Assembly (NCBI GenBank): GCA_022577435.1
Contig: JAKOON010000002.1
Location: 12,620,184 to 12,684,183 of the forward strand
DNA length: 64,000 bases
Direction: 5' to 3'
Source: Embiotoca jacksoni
Taxonomy: Eukaryota; Chordata; Actinopteri; Embiotocidae
A program made the position numbers and the translations under genes. Each line of letters begins with the position of its first letter. Position 1 is the stretch's first letter. Under the pieces are notes generated by a model that saw only the letters and a program-made list of their open reading frames with translations, was not told where the DNA came from and made no database searches. Of this stretch, positions 52,549 through 64,000 are shown in pieces.

Positions 52549-55500
52549 AATTCTGTATGTAAAAATGTATGCACACATATCAACTGCAATATACATTTAC
52601 TTCCAGTTAATGTTTTCTGTATTTTTGTTGGTGTGGATTAAATGTAATACCACATGAAAATGCATAATTAAATGAATATGCATTTTTGTTTCATTCTCCT
52701 ATCATTCTTTGAGTTAACTCAAGGCCTGCATGTGGTATCATACAATTAAATGGTAGAGCTACAATGTGTACAGTAAAGCAGGTAAGCACAAAGGTTGTGT
52801 GTGTGTCCAATCAGTTTGTAACATGGCAGACTGGAACAAGACAAGACTTGTCTGATGTAGGAGAGACACTGCTGTGTAACTCTTTCAACAACAAAAGTCA
52901 CAAAGATACGCAGACAGGAGATGCATGCACACACACGCACACAAACACACATACTCAAATTCTCAAAAATACATATGTGCAGCTGAGAAGACAGGATTAC
53001 ACCAACACACACACAAAGACCTGTGTTTTTTAAGATATAAATTGGCACACATGGACAATAAATCAGCTGTCAGCATTGTGCATTGCTGAGGTGCTGATTA
53101 CAAAGCTGAAGTGTGTATTAACCAGCCAGGACAGCTGTGTATTTATCTCCAAACTATGACAGACTCCTTGTCATTTACCGAACTTACTTAACCATATCTG
53201 TCACACACACAAACACACACACATATGATTATATAAAAAAATATGGATAAACACAGACACCAATATACTCACCGGTACACACTCATGAACCCACAAACTC
53301 CATGCACCATAAGACACACACTTGTACGCAATCTATATTTTCTTACAAACACTCTCAAAATAGAATCAAAACACTTGTCTTTGAGCTCCCAGTTAGGCCT
53401 CCACTCTTTAAAAAAAAAAAAAAAAATGCATAGAAAGTAGAGAGCTGACAGTGACAAATTAGTGCTTAAGAGAACCCTCTAACACTGTAAACAAGCTGTG
53501 ACCAAGCAGCTGCTGAAATGCGCCACATTATTATTCCACATCCACACTGCTGTGTTTACTCTAGGCAAAACCTACAAGCTGCCCCCACATGGGGCCAAAT
53601 ATTTGCTGTCACAGTCCTTAGAATGGTGTGTGTGTGCATGCAAGTCAGTTCTTATGAGTAATGTTGGTGTCCAAATTAATGAGTAATATATCTAACAAGA
53701 TGATGAATACATTTTATACCTTCATCGTGCCACACACACGTCAGTACTTTTCAAAATCTTAACAGACATTTTTGTTATAATAAGAGGAGATAGAGCAGAA
53801 GGTGAGCAATCAACAATTTTATTAATATTTATATCTGTTATCACTCCCCCTTCTGAAAAGCACACATACAGCTTATCATTCTGCCATTTCATATCTCTGG
53901 CTTGGATCTTTATTTAGTTCTCAATCACCCTGCTATTGATTTGATAAGTTTTCATCCTTTTTATGAGTGCGGTTTGAAAAGTGCTGCATAAATAAGGATT
54001 ACAATTCAATTCTGTTACGAATTAATCATACTATGTACAGATGTTCATGTGCACATATTTACACAGGAAGGAGGAAGAGGAGAAGAAGAACTGTTAATCC
54101 TCTGATCTTTGATGACTGTGTGTTTTTATAAGCTCCGGAGCACGTCCATGGAGAACAGACCAGCTATGAGGGCATATCAGCTATCAGACACAGCCGCTAC
54201 TGGGGCAGGTGTATAAACCAGGAGACACGCTGGTCCCGTTTGATAGCTGATACACCCCCATGAACCCATCAGTGCAAAATGAAGTGAGTGTTTTGACCAA
54301 TGTGAAGGCAAATGAGGGCGCGCAGAGTGTGAATATAGGAAGCAGACGGGCTGGGCAGCATGTGACTGGAAAGTATGAGGGAGAACTGTGATTTGTTGAT
54401 TACCGAAATGAGTAAATTCTTGGGGGGGAAATAGTATTTTATTGCAGTGACATTTTTTAGAAAGATGAAGTAAGAGAGAGAGAACAGTGTGCACAAGTCC
54501 AGCCATTTCCTAAACCAAGCGTAATAAGTAATTTTTCACATTTCCTTTTGCTTCTTCCACCTGGAGCTCTCCACACATCTGCCTTCCAACATAAGCAGCT
54601 CCACTTTATTCCTGGCTGTCAAAAGAGAGCTCTGTTTTTTTTCCAAGTATATCTCTCGTCATACATATTTCTATGGCCCTTTCTTTATCTTTCGGTCTCT
54701 TTCTCCATTATAACTTTGACATTTTTCTTCTTTCTCCCCATGCTTGTCACTTTTTTCTCTTATAACTCACATCCATTTGGGAAAAATGAAATGCTTTGCA
54801 GACTAATGTTGATGTGCTTTTGAGCAAGGCACAAAGAGTAACTGAATGGCTTCAATAGAGCTGCTGAGTGGCCAGCAGCAGGAAGCTGTGGTCACACTGG
54901 GTCGCTACTAAATCCAATTGTGGGAGACTGTGAATATCAATAAGTGTGTAGCTCGAAAAAAGCTTGACATTTTTTGTTGACTTTTTCCAGGTGAATCAAG
55001 GTTAAAAGAAGTAATAACCTTTTAAGAATTTTTTTTCTTCAGATTTCTATCTCCCTTTTCATAACTCTTAATTCTGTCTCTGTCTCTTCCTTGTCTCTTT
55101 TAATAAACAGCAGAGTGGAACAAAATCCTCTGATTTCAAGCAGACAGGGACACAACAGGGCAATTACTTCTCAGACATGCACAATATATTGAAGGACAGG
55201 CAGATATGATCTGAAGCAAAAAGAGGAGGGGTACAGAGAGGAGAGAAAAAAAGGAGAAAAAAAGGGGAAACTATGAAAGAATAGTGCGAGCTGGGCCAAC
55301 ACTGGGAGACTGAAGTTTTATCTGAGGCGCTTGTCTCGATCCAGCGCTGAGAGATTCAACCAAAACAAGTATGTTTATTACCGATAGATGCTTTATGGTA
55401 CTTAGACGTGTTTTATTGCAGTACAAATACAACTTCACTGTTCCTTTTATATATTGTCTGTGTGTGTGTGACAGTGTGAAAAAGAAAAGAGGTCTGTTTG

Positions 55501-55994
55501 TGTGTCAACGTGTTTAAATGTGAGAAATGACTTTACAATTCACTGTATGGTGGCTATTGTCTATGTATTTAATATTTGTGTTATGAACAGCTGTGTTGTA
55601 GGTGCAACTTGTTTATAGTTCAAAGGAAAAAAAAATGTGACAGATTATTTTCCAAGTTAAAATAAAGTTTTAAATAAAGTTGTAATTGTAAGGACAACTG
55701 CAACAGGAAAGTATGCTGTTTACAAACATTTTCATCTAAAACTAGTACTTGTATATACAGAGACTTTGAAGGCTATGTGTATTTTGGCGTGCATGCGTAA
55801 AGGGTGTGTGTTTTGTACATACTCAGCATCTGGAGTTTGATTATGGTCAGAGGAATAACGCCAAGAATTAGATGTGTGCAAATGGTTGTTTGTGGGTGTA
55901 TGAATATTTGTCAGCCTGGAACCATTGATTCCTTCCACCCTGGACACCCTTTTCCAAGTCCAAATACGTACATGACACCCCTCACTGTCACTTT

Positions 55995-56022
55995 AGACAC
56001 ACATACATACATACATACATAT
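55995..56022. repeat. (CATA)n microsatellite, short
   Basis: About six CATA units followed by atgtacacatatatacac. Confidence 0.9.
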
Positions 56023-56571
56023 GTACACATATATACACACAAACACCTCCCTTTTTTCCTGAAACCCTCCCTTACATACCAGAGTGCTTACCTCGTCAGT
56101 AGCTGTGGTATAGTGAGACTGGGCGGCTGATTTATTTTGTCAAAGTTTAGCCTCAACATCACATGATGAGGGCTGACCTTTAAAATTATAGGGCTGTAAA
56201 AGCATTAAGAAGAAAAATATACAAAATAATTCCACTAGTAAATAATGTATAACCGGAGGGAAGGCGTAAGGGAAAAAGAAAATAGGCTTTACCTTCACTC
56301 AACCTATAAAAAAATTCCCCATTTCAAGTTAGACAAACTTTTGTCATAATATATACATGAAATGTCTGAAAATGCAGATGCTTCAATGCAACAATGTCTT
56401 TACTTAATCCTGATTGTTAAAGCTAATTATAACCAGATATGTTTCAAATCACTGCAGCAACACTTGATTGACCTCCTCCCAGAAAGAAATAATTCATGTT
56501 TCATTTGTGTTCATCATATATACACACACACTGCCGAAAGAGATCAGTAACCATGACTTCAAGAGCTCTCT

Positions 56572-56597
56572 AAAAAAAAAAAAAAAAAAAAAAAAAA
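56572..56597. repeat. Poly(A) tract of about 25 bases
   Basis: Uninterrupted A-run. No retroposed body was recognised upstream. Confidence 0.95.
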
Positions 56598-58039
56598 TCG
56601 ACCTATAAGTATTTGTGTTAACAGCTGATAAAGACACTTTTCAAAAAGCCTGCTCAGTGTTACTGATTCCTCTACGGTACACCACTAACAGTAAATAAAA
56701 CACCAACCATAAACTACGTAATGTTATCACTGACAAATTACAGTAGATCACAAGGATATCTAAGCTATGAAATAGCAGTGAGTCTCCCCTGTTCTGGAAG
56801 GTATTTATTAAAATGACCTGCTGGCTACAACCATCTTTGACTCACTTTGCTGTATTGCCAACTGGATGAAGAAGTGTCTATTTCATCATCTGTTCTCCTC
56901 TCCCTTCATTCAGATAGTGGTTAATAGGTCAGCTGACTGAGATCCAACAGAAACACTCTGATTAAAAAGACATCCATCCTCTGCTACAGTACATCTCCCG
57001 TGCTCTGACACAGAAGTCTAATCAGCCCATGCTGCCACAAAACACGTGTGCTGAAACACAAATGTAAATTTTGTATTAATGTCTTTGTTAAATCAAAATT
57101 GTGCTGATAACTAACATGGCTTGATGCCTAATCATTTAATACAGCAGTCACTTACCACTGACAAAAAAAAATACCATGAGGTGCAGGTTTTTATGTTTAA
57201 AACAAAAACAAATACAGCAACAGTGACTACAGTGGATCCTCCTCTCATAACGTGTTGCTGACTTGCATGTGACCTCTGACCTTTGCATGTTGACCAGAGG
57301 TGAGGGGTCAGGCTGATAGGCTGACTGGTTGACACTAATGAGACAGCAACCCCAAAAAGATGGACGAGCTGAGGAGAAAAGAAACTCTTCCAACAATCCA
57401 AGGCACTCCCGTCCCAGAAACTGCTGTGCACACGCATGCACAGAAATTACATGCACAGCATAACACACACATGTGTATGTGTTATGACAGCTGCACACAT
57501 GCGCACACATAAAGGTAGAGACTTGACGCATGCATATACACATGGAAACAGAGAGTAGACTGTGTGAACAAACTCTGCAGGAGCTACTGTATTCCTATTA
57601 CACTTGATGGTCATGCTTTCCCACAGAGTTTGAGTCAGCACATGGTTTCCATGCCAGAGCGGAGAGTCTGTAAAACGGGTAATGAATGAGGCAGGAAACT
57701 GTGTTGGATCCAGCACTTGCAGCCCATCCAAAATGATTTTCAACCATTCAGAACCATAGTGTTCCTGATTGAGCCAATGTGTGTTAAAAAATTCATATTT
57801 TTCACACTCACACTTCTCCAACAATCAGTCTACATACACACACACACCTAACTATAACTGTTCAAGATTAGATATATACTCCGTACAGACATAAATTACT
57901 AGAACTAGAATTACCACCTTGCAGTTGTATGACATCACCAACAAGTCAAGTTGCAGTTTGTATCCACGTCTGTCCAGACTAACATAATATATGTAGCGAA
58001 GTCTTTGAGGGAATTTGGCCAATAAACCTGATTCTGATA

Positions 58040-58605
58040 GAAAATGAAGTTGTTGCCAGGAAAGTAGACAATGCTTCGAATATGGATGTTACGACAAAGA
58101 AGCTACAATTTCTAAAATATGGATGCTTCACACACATCGTCAGCCCAACAGCACAGAAGAGCTATACAATTAGCACAGTTTCAAGGTGGACACCCAAGAT
58201 TAGTGTCACCAATTCCGTATCAGACCAAATGCCCTGCGTTATGCTGTTGAATAATGCACAGAAAAGTGTTTTGCAGAAGATTATGATCTCATGATTTTAC
58301 CCTATCATAATTTTGTCATAGTTCACAAATGAATTCTTCAGTTATGGCCACAAATGTGTTTTGGGAGGGCACTGACCTTCTGACCTTCCACCAATAAATA
58401 CTAATCAATTTATCCTTAACTACAAAGTTTGTCTCAAATTTGAAAAAATTCTCTCAACATGTTCCCTATATATCGCGTTCACAAGAATGGGATGTACTTT
58501 TATTCATGGAAAAACGGACTGATGGACAACCCAAAAAACAGCATGCCTCCTGCCACAGCTGTCACCGTAGCGCAGAGGCTTTAAAAACACACCACTTTCT
58601 ATGTG
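58040..58605. mobile_element. Recognisable teleost interspersed repeat, class uncertain
   Basis: Several separated segments match a repeat common in fish genomes: ggatgcttcacacacatcg (58121), gttgaataatgcacagaaaa (58246), the tgacctt-rich part near 58370, tatcgcgttcacaagaatgg (58471) and the pyrimidine/purine block ending near 58600. They occur in the expected order, so this is one old, fairly complete copy. It has no open reading frame of note. Confidence 0.55.
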
Positions 58606-58870
58606 GGTTTTTTTTCACACATATACACACTCATATGAAGTAAATATGCACACAAACCCTCACATACAGTACCTCTGCCTTGGCACTAAAAAAACACTCA
58701 TTTGGGTACATATACACACCATGCCAATCCATAAATCAGATGATAATTGAGTAGCACTGTGCCAGTAATAAACAGAGTAGTATAAACAGCCAGTGTCTGG
58801 GTTGGATACGCCACCTCCCACTGGCATGCCGCTGGCTGCCTGCCTGGCAAACTCAAAAACACACACTCAC

Positions 58871-58875
58871 ACTCA

Positions 58876-58953
<78 letters not shown>
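58871..58953. repeat. (CA)n microsatellite
   Basis: CA array of about 80 bp preceded by CACT units. Confidence 0.98.
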
Positions 58954-58959
<6 letters not shown>

Positions 58960-59754
58960 TTGACTGAATGCACTTACAGTAATGCAAAGACAAAAACAAA
59001 ACATCTGATCTGTTGAGTTCACAGACACTTCTTAAAAAAACACATATTCTAAAAACATAAATGACAGTACTGCTGACAGGAATGAAATCTGATGAAGTCC
59101 TGCAGAGATCAACGCAACAGAGAAGCTATACGTCTCCAGTGATATTACTTAGGAACCATATAAAGTCTCTCATTGTGTTATTGCTGTGGCAGGAATGAAG
59201 ATCATTTTCCGTAAATGGATTGTACATTTACCGTCCCAATGGGATAGTCAAATCTGAGCTTCCTGAGAGTCAGATTTGAGCCAAATCCCACAATTTCCAA
59301 CTCTATACCTGAGAAAGTTTCAAATCAACCCAATACTCATGGAATGATGTCAAGAGTAGTGGCAATAGATAATGTAGGTAGTATTATGATAGTATGGTTT
59401 ACATGCACAGTAAATATCTACTCACCCAGGTCTGTAGACATTGATAAACAAAAACAAATGATAAAACATTAAGCCAAATGATTAAAATGACACGTGTAAC
59501 TCGGTCACAGTGTATATTTCTACGAGCTGATTACATCAGGCAAAAAGCATGACAACCTGAAAGTGGTTTCAAGTGCTCGGGGGGACACAATCTAGACAGT
59601 TTATATCTCAAGGATTAATCCTTTATAAATAGAGCACTTAGAAAGGAATTGAGATCTTACAAAGATCCGGTCACTCGGAAGGACACTGCTCTCTGAGGAC
59701 ACCCAGATGGTGTCTTGTGATGGATATGAATGTGACTGAATTTTTGACCCTCAC

Positions 59755-59948
59755 CTCTCCAGATCAGCAGTTTTCCTCTCCTTGCATGATTTGTCCATCT
59801 CGGCATCCCTCAGAGCGCCCATTAGTCTCTCCACCTCAGCTTGTGATTTCCCAGATTCCTCTCTGTAGCGGGCCACTTCCTGCTCTAGAATCCTCAGGCG
59901 ATCTGTGATGTCTGGACCCAGCCGGACTGTTTCATCTGTGTTTTGGGT
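59755..59948 (-). CDS. erc2: ERC2 exon: coiled coil with EVARYREESGKSQAEVERL
   Basis: The minus strand reads 64 codons plus two bases, from TQNTDETVRLGPDITDRL through EQEVARYREESGKSQAEVER to DKSCKERKTADLE, and ends in a strong donor (GAGAG|GTGAGG). It aligns gap-free over all 64 positions with ERC2 AHNIEDDSRMNPEFADQ...YRDECGKAQAEVDRLLEIL...AELE. That fixes the acceptor at aaag (59949-59952). The C-terminal half (MGALRDAEMDKSCKERKTADLE) is clearly more diverged than is usual for ERC2. The sequence before the acceptor is a CA repeat, not a pyrimidine tract. Confidence 0.93.
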
Positions 59949-59960
59949 CTTTGAGGGCTT

Positions 59961-59972
59961 GTGTATGTGTGC

Positions 59973-60052
<80 letters not shown>
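59961..60052. repeat. (TG)n/(CGTG)n repeat next to ERC2 splice acceptor
   Basis: About 90 bp of TG units with CGTG interruptions. On the transcribed (minus) strand it is a CA tract that begins about 12 nt before the acceptor of the exon at 59755-59948 and occupies the place of the polypyrimidine tract. Confidence 0.98.
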
Positions 60053-60586
60053 TAAGAACAGATACATTAGGTAAAAAAATTTATAATTTCTGAGGCAATA
60101 TGAAAGCACACACAGTATTCTGTACAGAGGCCAGTCTTGGGCATATCAGTATCATTACATTTCACACTTACACTAGCTAAAGATGCTCTTTACTAGCAAT
60201 TTCACGTGCAGCACTCCTCAAAAGATTAGTTTCCGCATAGTACAATAACATTTTTGAAGCATTAGGCTGATATGTTATATGTAATATGCTTACACTTACA
60301 GATGACCAAGCACAAACAACCAAGAGGCATAAAATAACAAAGTACCTACCGTGGGGCTGACTGCTGGTAGCCCATCTGTTTTTGTTTGTATCTGGAAGAA
60401 AATGAAAAGACATGACAGAATGAAAACATGAATATAGTGTAGGAACCGACTGTAGTCGTAAAATGTTCACATCCTGTCAGACTGAAAATCCGGCCACTGA
60501 TTATAACATAGGGTCAGATGTGGGAAAGGCAAGGTCAATGAGTCCTGAATATGAGGTTACAGTTCATAACTTAGCTCTGGGAGAAT

Positions 60587-60588
<2 letters not shown>

Positions 60589-60623
<35 letters not shown>
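60589..60623. repeat. (CA)n microsatellite, short
   Basis: CA array of about 35 bp. Confidence 0.95.
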
Positions 60624-60624
<1 letters not shown>

Positions 60625-63600
60625 CACACACTCCGCCCTCCATCTCCCAGTTCCCCTGCTGCTTGCTTTTCTGTGGTTTTCTTCTATCAGTTGCCTCCCC
60701 AGGGCGTCCCTCATGTAGAGGTTGGAGTTCAGTCATTATCATTATAAAATTACCGACACCCTCAGTCTGGCTGTGATTTTATGAGACCACCAAACATCTA
60801 AATTTTGTTTTTTTAGATTTACACTGATGAATACATTGTTCTCTGAGAAAAATATCCCAGAGGAAGTTTGTAACCTAGAATTAGCTGCCTCTCCATGTCT
60901 ACGTTTTCGCTTGGTCTTTACCTCTCTCTGTCTGCAGTGTTTGTGAAGATTGTTGAACTTGTTGAGACAGCCGAGGCCACTCATTTAAACATCATCAAGT
61001 GAATGTGCACAAACGCTAAAACACACACAGTCGTGTTTCAATCACTTCAGAGGATATGACATTGACTTACACTCGTTTCCTGAATACTTACCGTAACTAC
61101 TACGAGCCTAACCCAAACTTGTACCCTCATGTCTTCATACTAACATTTAATAGTCTACGATATGTTCACACGCTTTGGTCCCCATACCGTAAATAAACTA
61201 TTTAACTGTATAAACAGATTTTTGTCCCCACAACATTAATAACATAGGTACACATGCACACACACATACACGCACTGAACAATTTCATGTCTGGTCTACA
61301 GAAGTCTGGGACTGTATATGCAGCTCTGCCTGAGTCTGTTATTGAAAACAAAGACTGTCTGTTAACTATTACCACAAGCCTATTTGAACAAATGCCTTTT
61401 TCAAATTATCACCAGCCAACCAGATAAAGAAAATGCATAAATTGGGCCCTTCATAAGGGACATACAGATGTGGGCGCAGCATATGGAACACAATTAAATG
61501 TTTAAATGTATGATATTTCTTGTGCTTAAAATGCACGCATGCATAACAGCTAGTTTAGCAAGAATCCATCTGTAAATGATAAACTGTTTGTGGTGACACT
61601 ATTGTTGACTGTTATTTTGTGGACTGTCCTATTTAGACATTTGTGTTTGCATAGTATGTACCTAAGTCATAATAATAACTTCTTTTTTTTTTCATGGTCA
61701 TAGGCACATGGGTCCATAGATATGAGCTTGACTAACTTCTCTACAATACATAGTATGTGGCAGAATGTGACCTTCTAGAGACCCATAAGCGTGTCACTGT
61801 ATGCTTGTTCTAACCATTTAGGATTCTGAAAGAAATGGGAACACTTGGCTCTATAGAATGGCAAGTAGAAATATTGTTTACCTCATCCTCACCCTATTAC
61901 CTCCACACCAAGCCCCATACACGTGTTCATAAGCACCAACCAAAATCTTACAAATGCATTAGATGTAAGTGGATTAGAGTATGTTATATTCTTTCAATGG
62001 AAAACACAGACAAGTGGAACGCGGGGGCTGAAAGGACAGCAAGTCAAACAGGAATTTGTGATATTATGACAGGAGGGGAAAGGCCAGTTAAGATATAGTT
62101 TCATATACAGTACAATTATTATTATCATTCCTGGAAATGTCCCTTGAGTGTAAATATTAAAAATAAGTTAAATATGTGTAGCCACCAGGCTCTGCACTGA
62201 GTTATTAAACTCCTGGTCAGAGGTTACCCAGCAACACAGGCTGTGTAGTGTTTAAAATACAGCCAAAAAAGGTCATACCTGTCCTTATAGCTTGAACATG
62301 CATGCATTCAATCTCATTGTATACCTGTTAATGTTTGATTGGTCTTATCTCTGGTTTTATAATGAAAAAGAGACAGAGAACAAGAAAATAGAAGAAAAGA
62401 TACACACAAAAAAAAATACAAAAAAAAATACAAAAAAAAAAAGGGGGTAGGACAATATGGTATCTGCCTGGTTTGAAAAGACAAAATTTCTGTTTGACTG
62501 AGCCTCAGAAGTCTTTAAAGGTATTGTGCCTCCCTCATGACTTAAGCCAACCCTCTCTGAAAAGGTCACTGCCTTCCCTGAGGTTCTTCACTGTTTTCTC
62601 TTTGAAGTTTTCGTGTTTAGTTCCAGAAGTCCTTTATTAGCCTTTGGAATCAACAAATACTGTTTTATGGGAAGAGGATGAGGATGCAGTGAAGTCAACA
62701 GTGCTCTGAGGTCAAGATAAAAAGCTTGACTGAGTCAATTATACAAACATCTGCAGATACAGTGAGTGGGCCACTGTGTGTCCACAATGTGATAGCAAAC
62801 ACTAACTCTACATCTGCTTGAAAGATAATTCACATCAGTGCTATGTATCAGAACTGTCGGCCAAAAATGATCATTTCTTTGTGATTAATGTCAGATGAGG
62901 GTTCTAATACAACCTTACAGCTGTTAGGACTGCTGTTTTAAAAGAATTTAACATTACATGAAGCCTACATTCCGGGTTAAAAAAAACATCAAGTAAAAAT
63001 TCAGCGAATGTATTCAATACATTTCTGCAGTGTGGAACGATTGTCTAAACCGTCTGCCAGTGAGAATAATTACAAAAACGGTGTTGTCTGTCGTGAAGTA
63101 CTCCGTCACCATTGTTGAGACTGTAAAATTGTGGATAAGTTGTGGATAGATAAATGAAATAAAAGGCTTTACAATCTGTGCGAAATGACTTGTTTCACTA
63201 TCAGAATTGGACCCATTTGGGAAGTCAAGATGAGCCACGGGACAGAATTATTTCATCACCATTCACGTTAAAATAGGGCTAAACTGGAAGCCCCTGGTGT
63301 ACATGCTCTGCCCATAGAGCATGTCCACTTTGCATTTGTCTGGCCAGCGCTGGAATGTCATTCCAGACAACAGAAGATAAAATGCAGAGAGATTTCTCTG
63401 GCAGTAGGTTTAGTGAGCATTTTGAAAACTAGTTTGGATTGGGCTTGAATGTAATGGATGTTTATTTATATACCAAACAGACTGGAGTCTTGACTTGATT
63501 AAACACTATTCACAAGCAGCAGTCAGTATCGAATCAAGTCACACACCGGCTGTCATCACTAAGGTGAATGTGCACTTGTTTATGTGAATGAGGTTGACAA

Positions 63601-63797
63601 ATTTGATCAGAATCTAATCTCAAGCAGCAGTTCACCTTTATCCCAAATACTAGACAGTCACTCACCACTGCACAACAAAATGGATCAAACAAGACAATCC
63701 ATTTGAACACAAGCAGACACTGACAAATGCACGCACACACCTACATCAACAGTAGTTTTTTGTGCTGGCATGCATCCACAGGAACACAGAGAGATTC

Positions 63798-63812
63798 ACA
63801 CACACACACACA

Positions 63813-63882
<70 letters not shown>
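63798..63882. repeat. (CA)n microsatellite
   Basis: CA array of about 85 bp with one TA interruption, near the window edge. Confidence 0.98.
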
Positions 63883-63890
<8 letters not shown>

Positions 63891-64000
63891 AACACACAAA
63901 CATTGTCTATCTTTTTAAAGAATCGGTAAGTTTACATAACAGGTCTGATTGCTGCTGAGTATACAAAATAGTCCAATTATGGCAGCATTTCTGTCAGAAT

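Larger units (their letters stand above)
45812..59754 (-). other. erc2: ERC2 intron interval (about 13.9 kb) with an expected exon not located
   Basis: Between these exons ERC proteins have about 46 further residues (the KDQNKKVANLKH...EEVRRRED block). I searched the minus strand by eye and did not find it. The interval holds a (CA)n array (47718-47848), two copies of a short dispersed motif (46801 and 48559), a repeat end at 48872, the Tc1-like remnant (51611-52548), a 25-base A-run near 56572-56597, a repeat at 58040-58605 and a CA array (58871-58953). Regions 49.0-51.5 and 52.6-57.9 kb show nothing else that I recognise. Confidence 0.75.
59949..64000 (-). other. erc2: ERC2 upstream intron, part
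   Basis: The expected preceding exon (ending ...EAQLKK in ERC2) was not found here, so the intron presumably runs past the window edge. It contains TG/CA arrays (59961-60052, 60589-60623, 63798-63882) and A-rich runs at about 62405-62443. From 60.7 to 63.7 kb I recognise nothing else. Confidence 0.7.

Noticed and set aside
56096..56130. Strong donor-like GACGAG|GTAAGC on the minus strand
   Set aside because: The sequence before it (AQSHYTTATDE) matches no ERC part and the phase required by the upstream exon gives a stop codon.
57132..57437. Acceptor-like tttcttttctcctcag on the minus strand followed by an open frame
   Set aside because: The frame (LVHLFGVAVSL...) is hydrophobic and resembles no ERC sequence; pyrimidine-rich runs are common here.
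58674..58686. Possible 13-nt microexon on the minus strand (ttttttag before, GTACTG after)
   Set aside because: Phase would fit between the 59.8 and 45.7 kb exons, but it encodes only four residues unlike any known ERC microexon and could easily be chance.
60920..60984. Donor-like GAGAGAG|GTAAAG on the minus strand with a short open frame
   Set aside because: No frame matches the ERC segment expected upstream (ending EAQLKK), and there is no convincing acceptor.

Overview
The window looks like a stretch of a ray-finned (teleost) fish chromosome, with no prokaryotic or viral gene organisation. It has short exons with GT/AG splice sites separated by introns of 4 to 26 kb, about two dozen long (CA)n/(TG)n arrays, and remnants of several families common in fish genomes: a Tx1-type LINE, a Tc1-like transposon, a hAT-like element with a BED-finger remnant, and several short non-autonomous repeats. 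The species cannot be named from the sequence.

Only one host gene could be supported. It runs on the minus strand and encodes the C-terminal part of an ELKS/Rab6-interacting/CAST protein, most like ERC2 (CAST), a presynaptic active-zone scaffold. Six coding exons were read and placed by splice sites, reading phase and protein match. In transcription order they are 59755-59948, 45680-45811, 41799-41959, 15168-15315, 6494-6655 and the last coding piece 1718-1744, which ends in residues DDEEGIWA and a stop. The last four exons join in consistent phase and give the end of the coiled coil, a His-rich segment and the C-terminal motif known in ERC proteins to bind the RIM PDZ domain. One stretch of about 46 residues expected between the exons at 59.8 kb and 45.8 kb was not found. 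The exon at 45.7 kb matches one that ERC1 normally contains and the usual ERC2 protein lacks, so it may be an alternative exon.

Region by region: 1-1717 is presumed 3' UTR and downstream sequence. 1.7-6.5 kb is the last intron. 6.7-15.2 kb is an intron holding a broken Tx1-type LINE (8.73-12.6 kb, same strand as the gene). 15.3-41.8 kb is a 26-kb intron rich in microsatellites with three or four DNA-transposon-like repeats and two hairpin-forming palindromes. 42.0-45.7 kb is a short intron. 45.8-59.8 kb holds a Tc1-like remnant and two other interspersed repeats. 59.9-64 kb is intron leading to upstream exons outside the window.

Most other open frames are translations of (CA)n arrays (His-Thr, Cys-Val or Ala-His runs) or chance frames in introns. 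I see no undescribed multi-gene system. The most informative signals are the exon structure of the ERC2 3' half, the (CA)n tract in place of a normal polypyrimidine tract at the 59.8 kb exon, the ERC1-type cassette exon, and the three facing TG/CA pairs.
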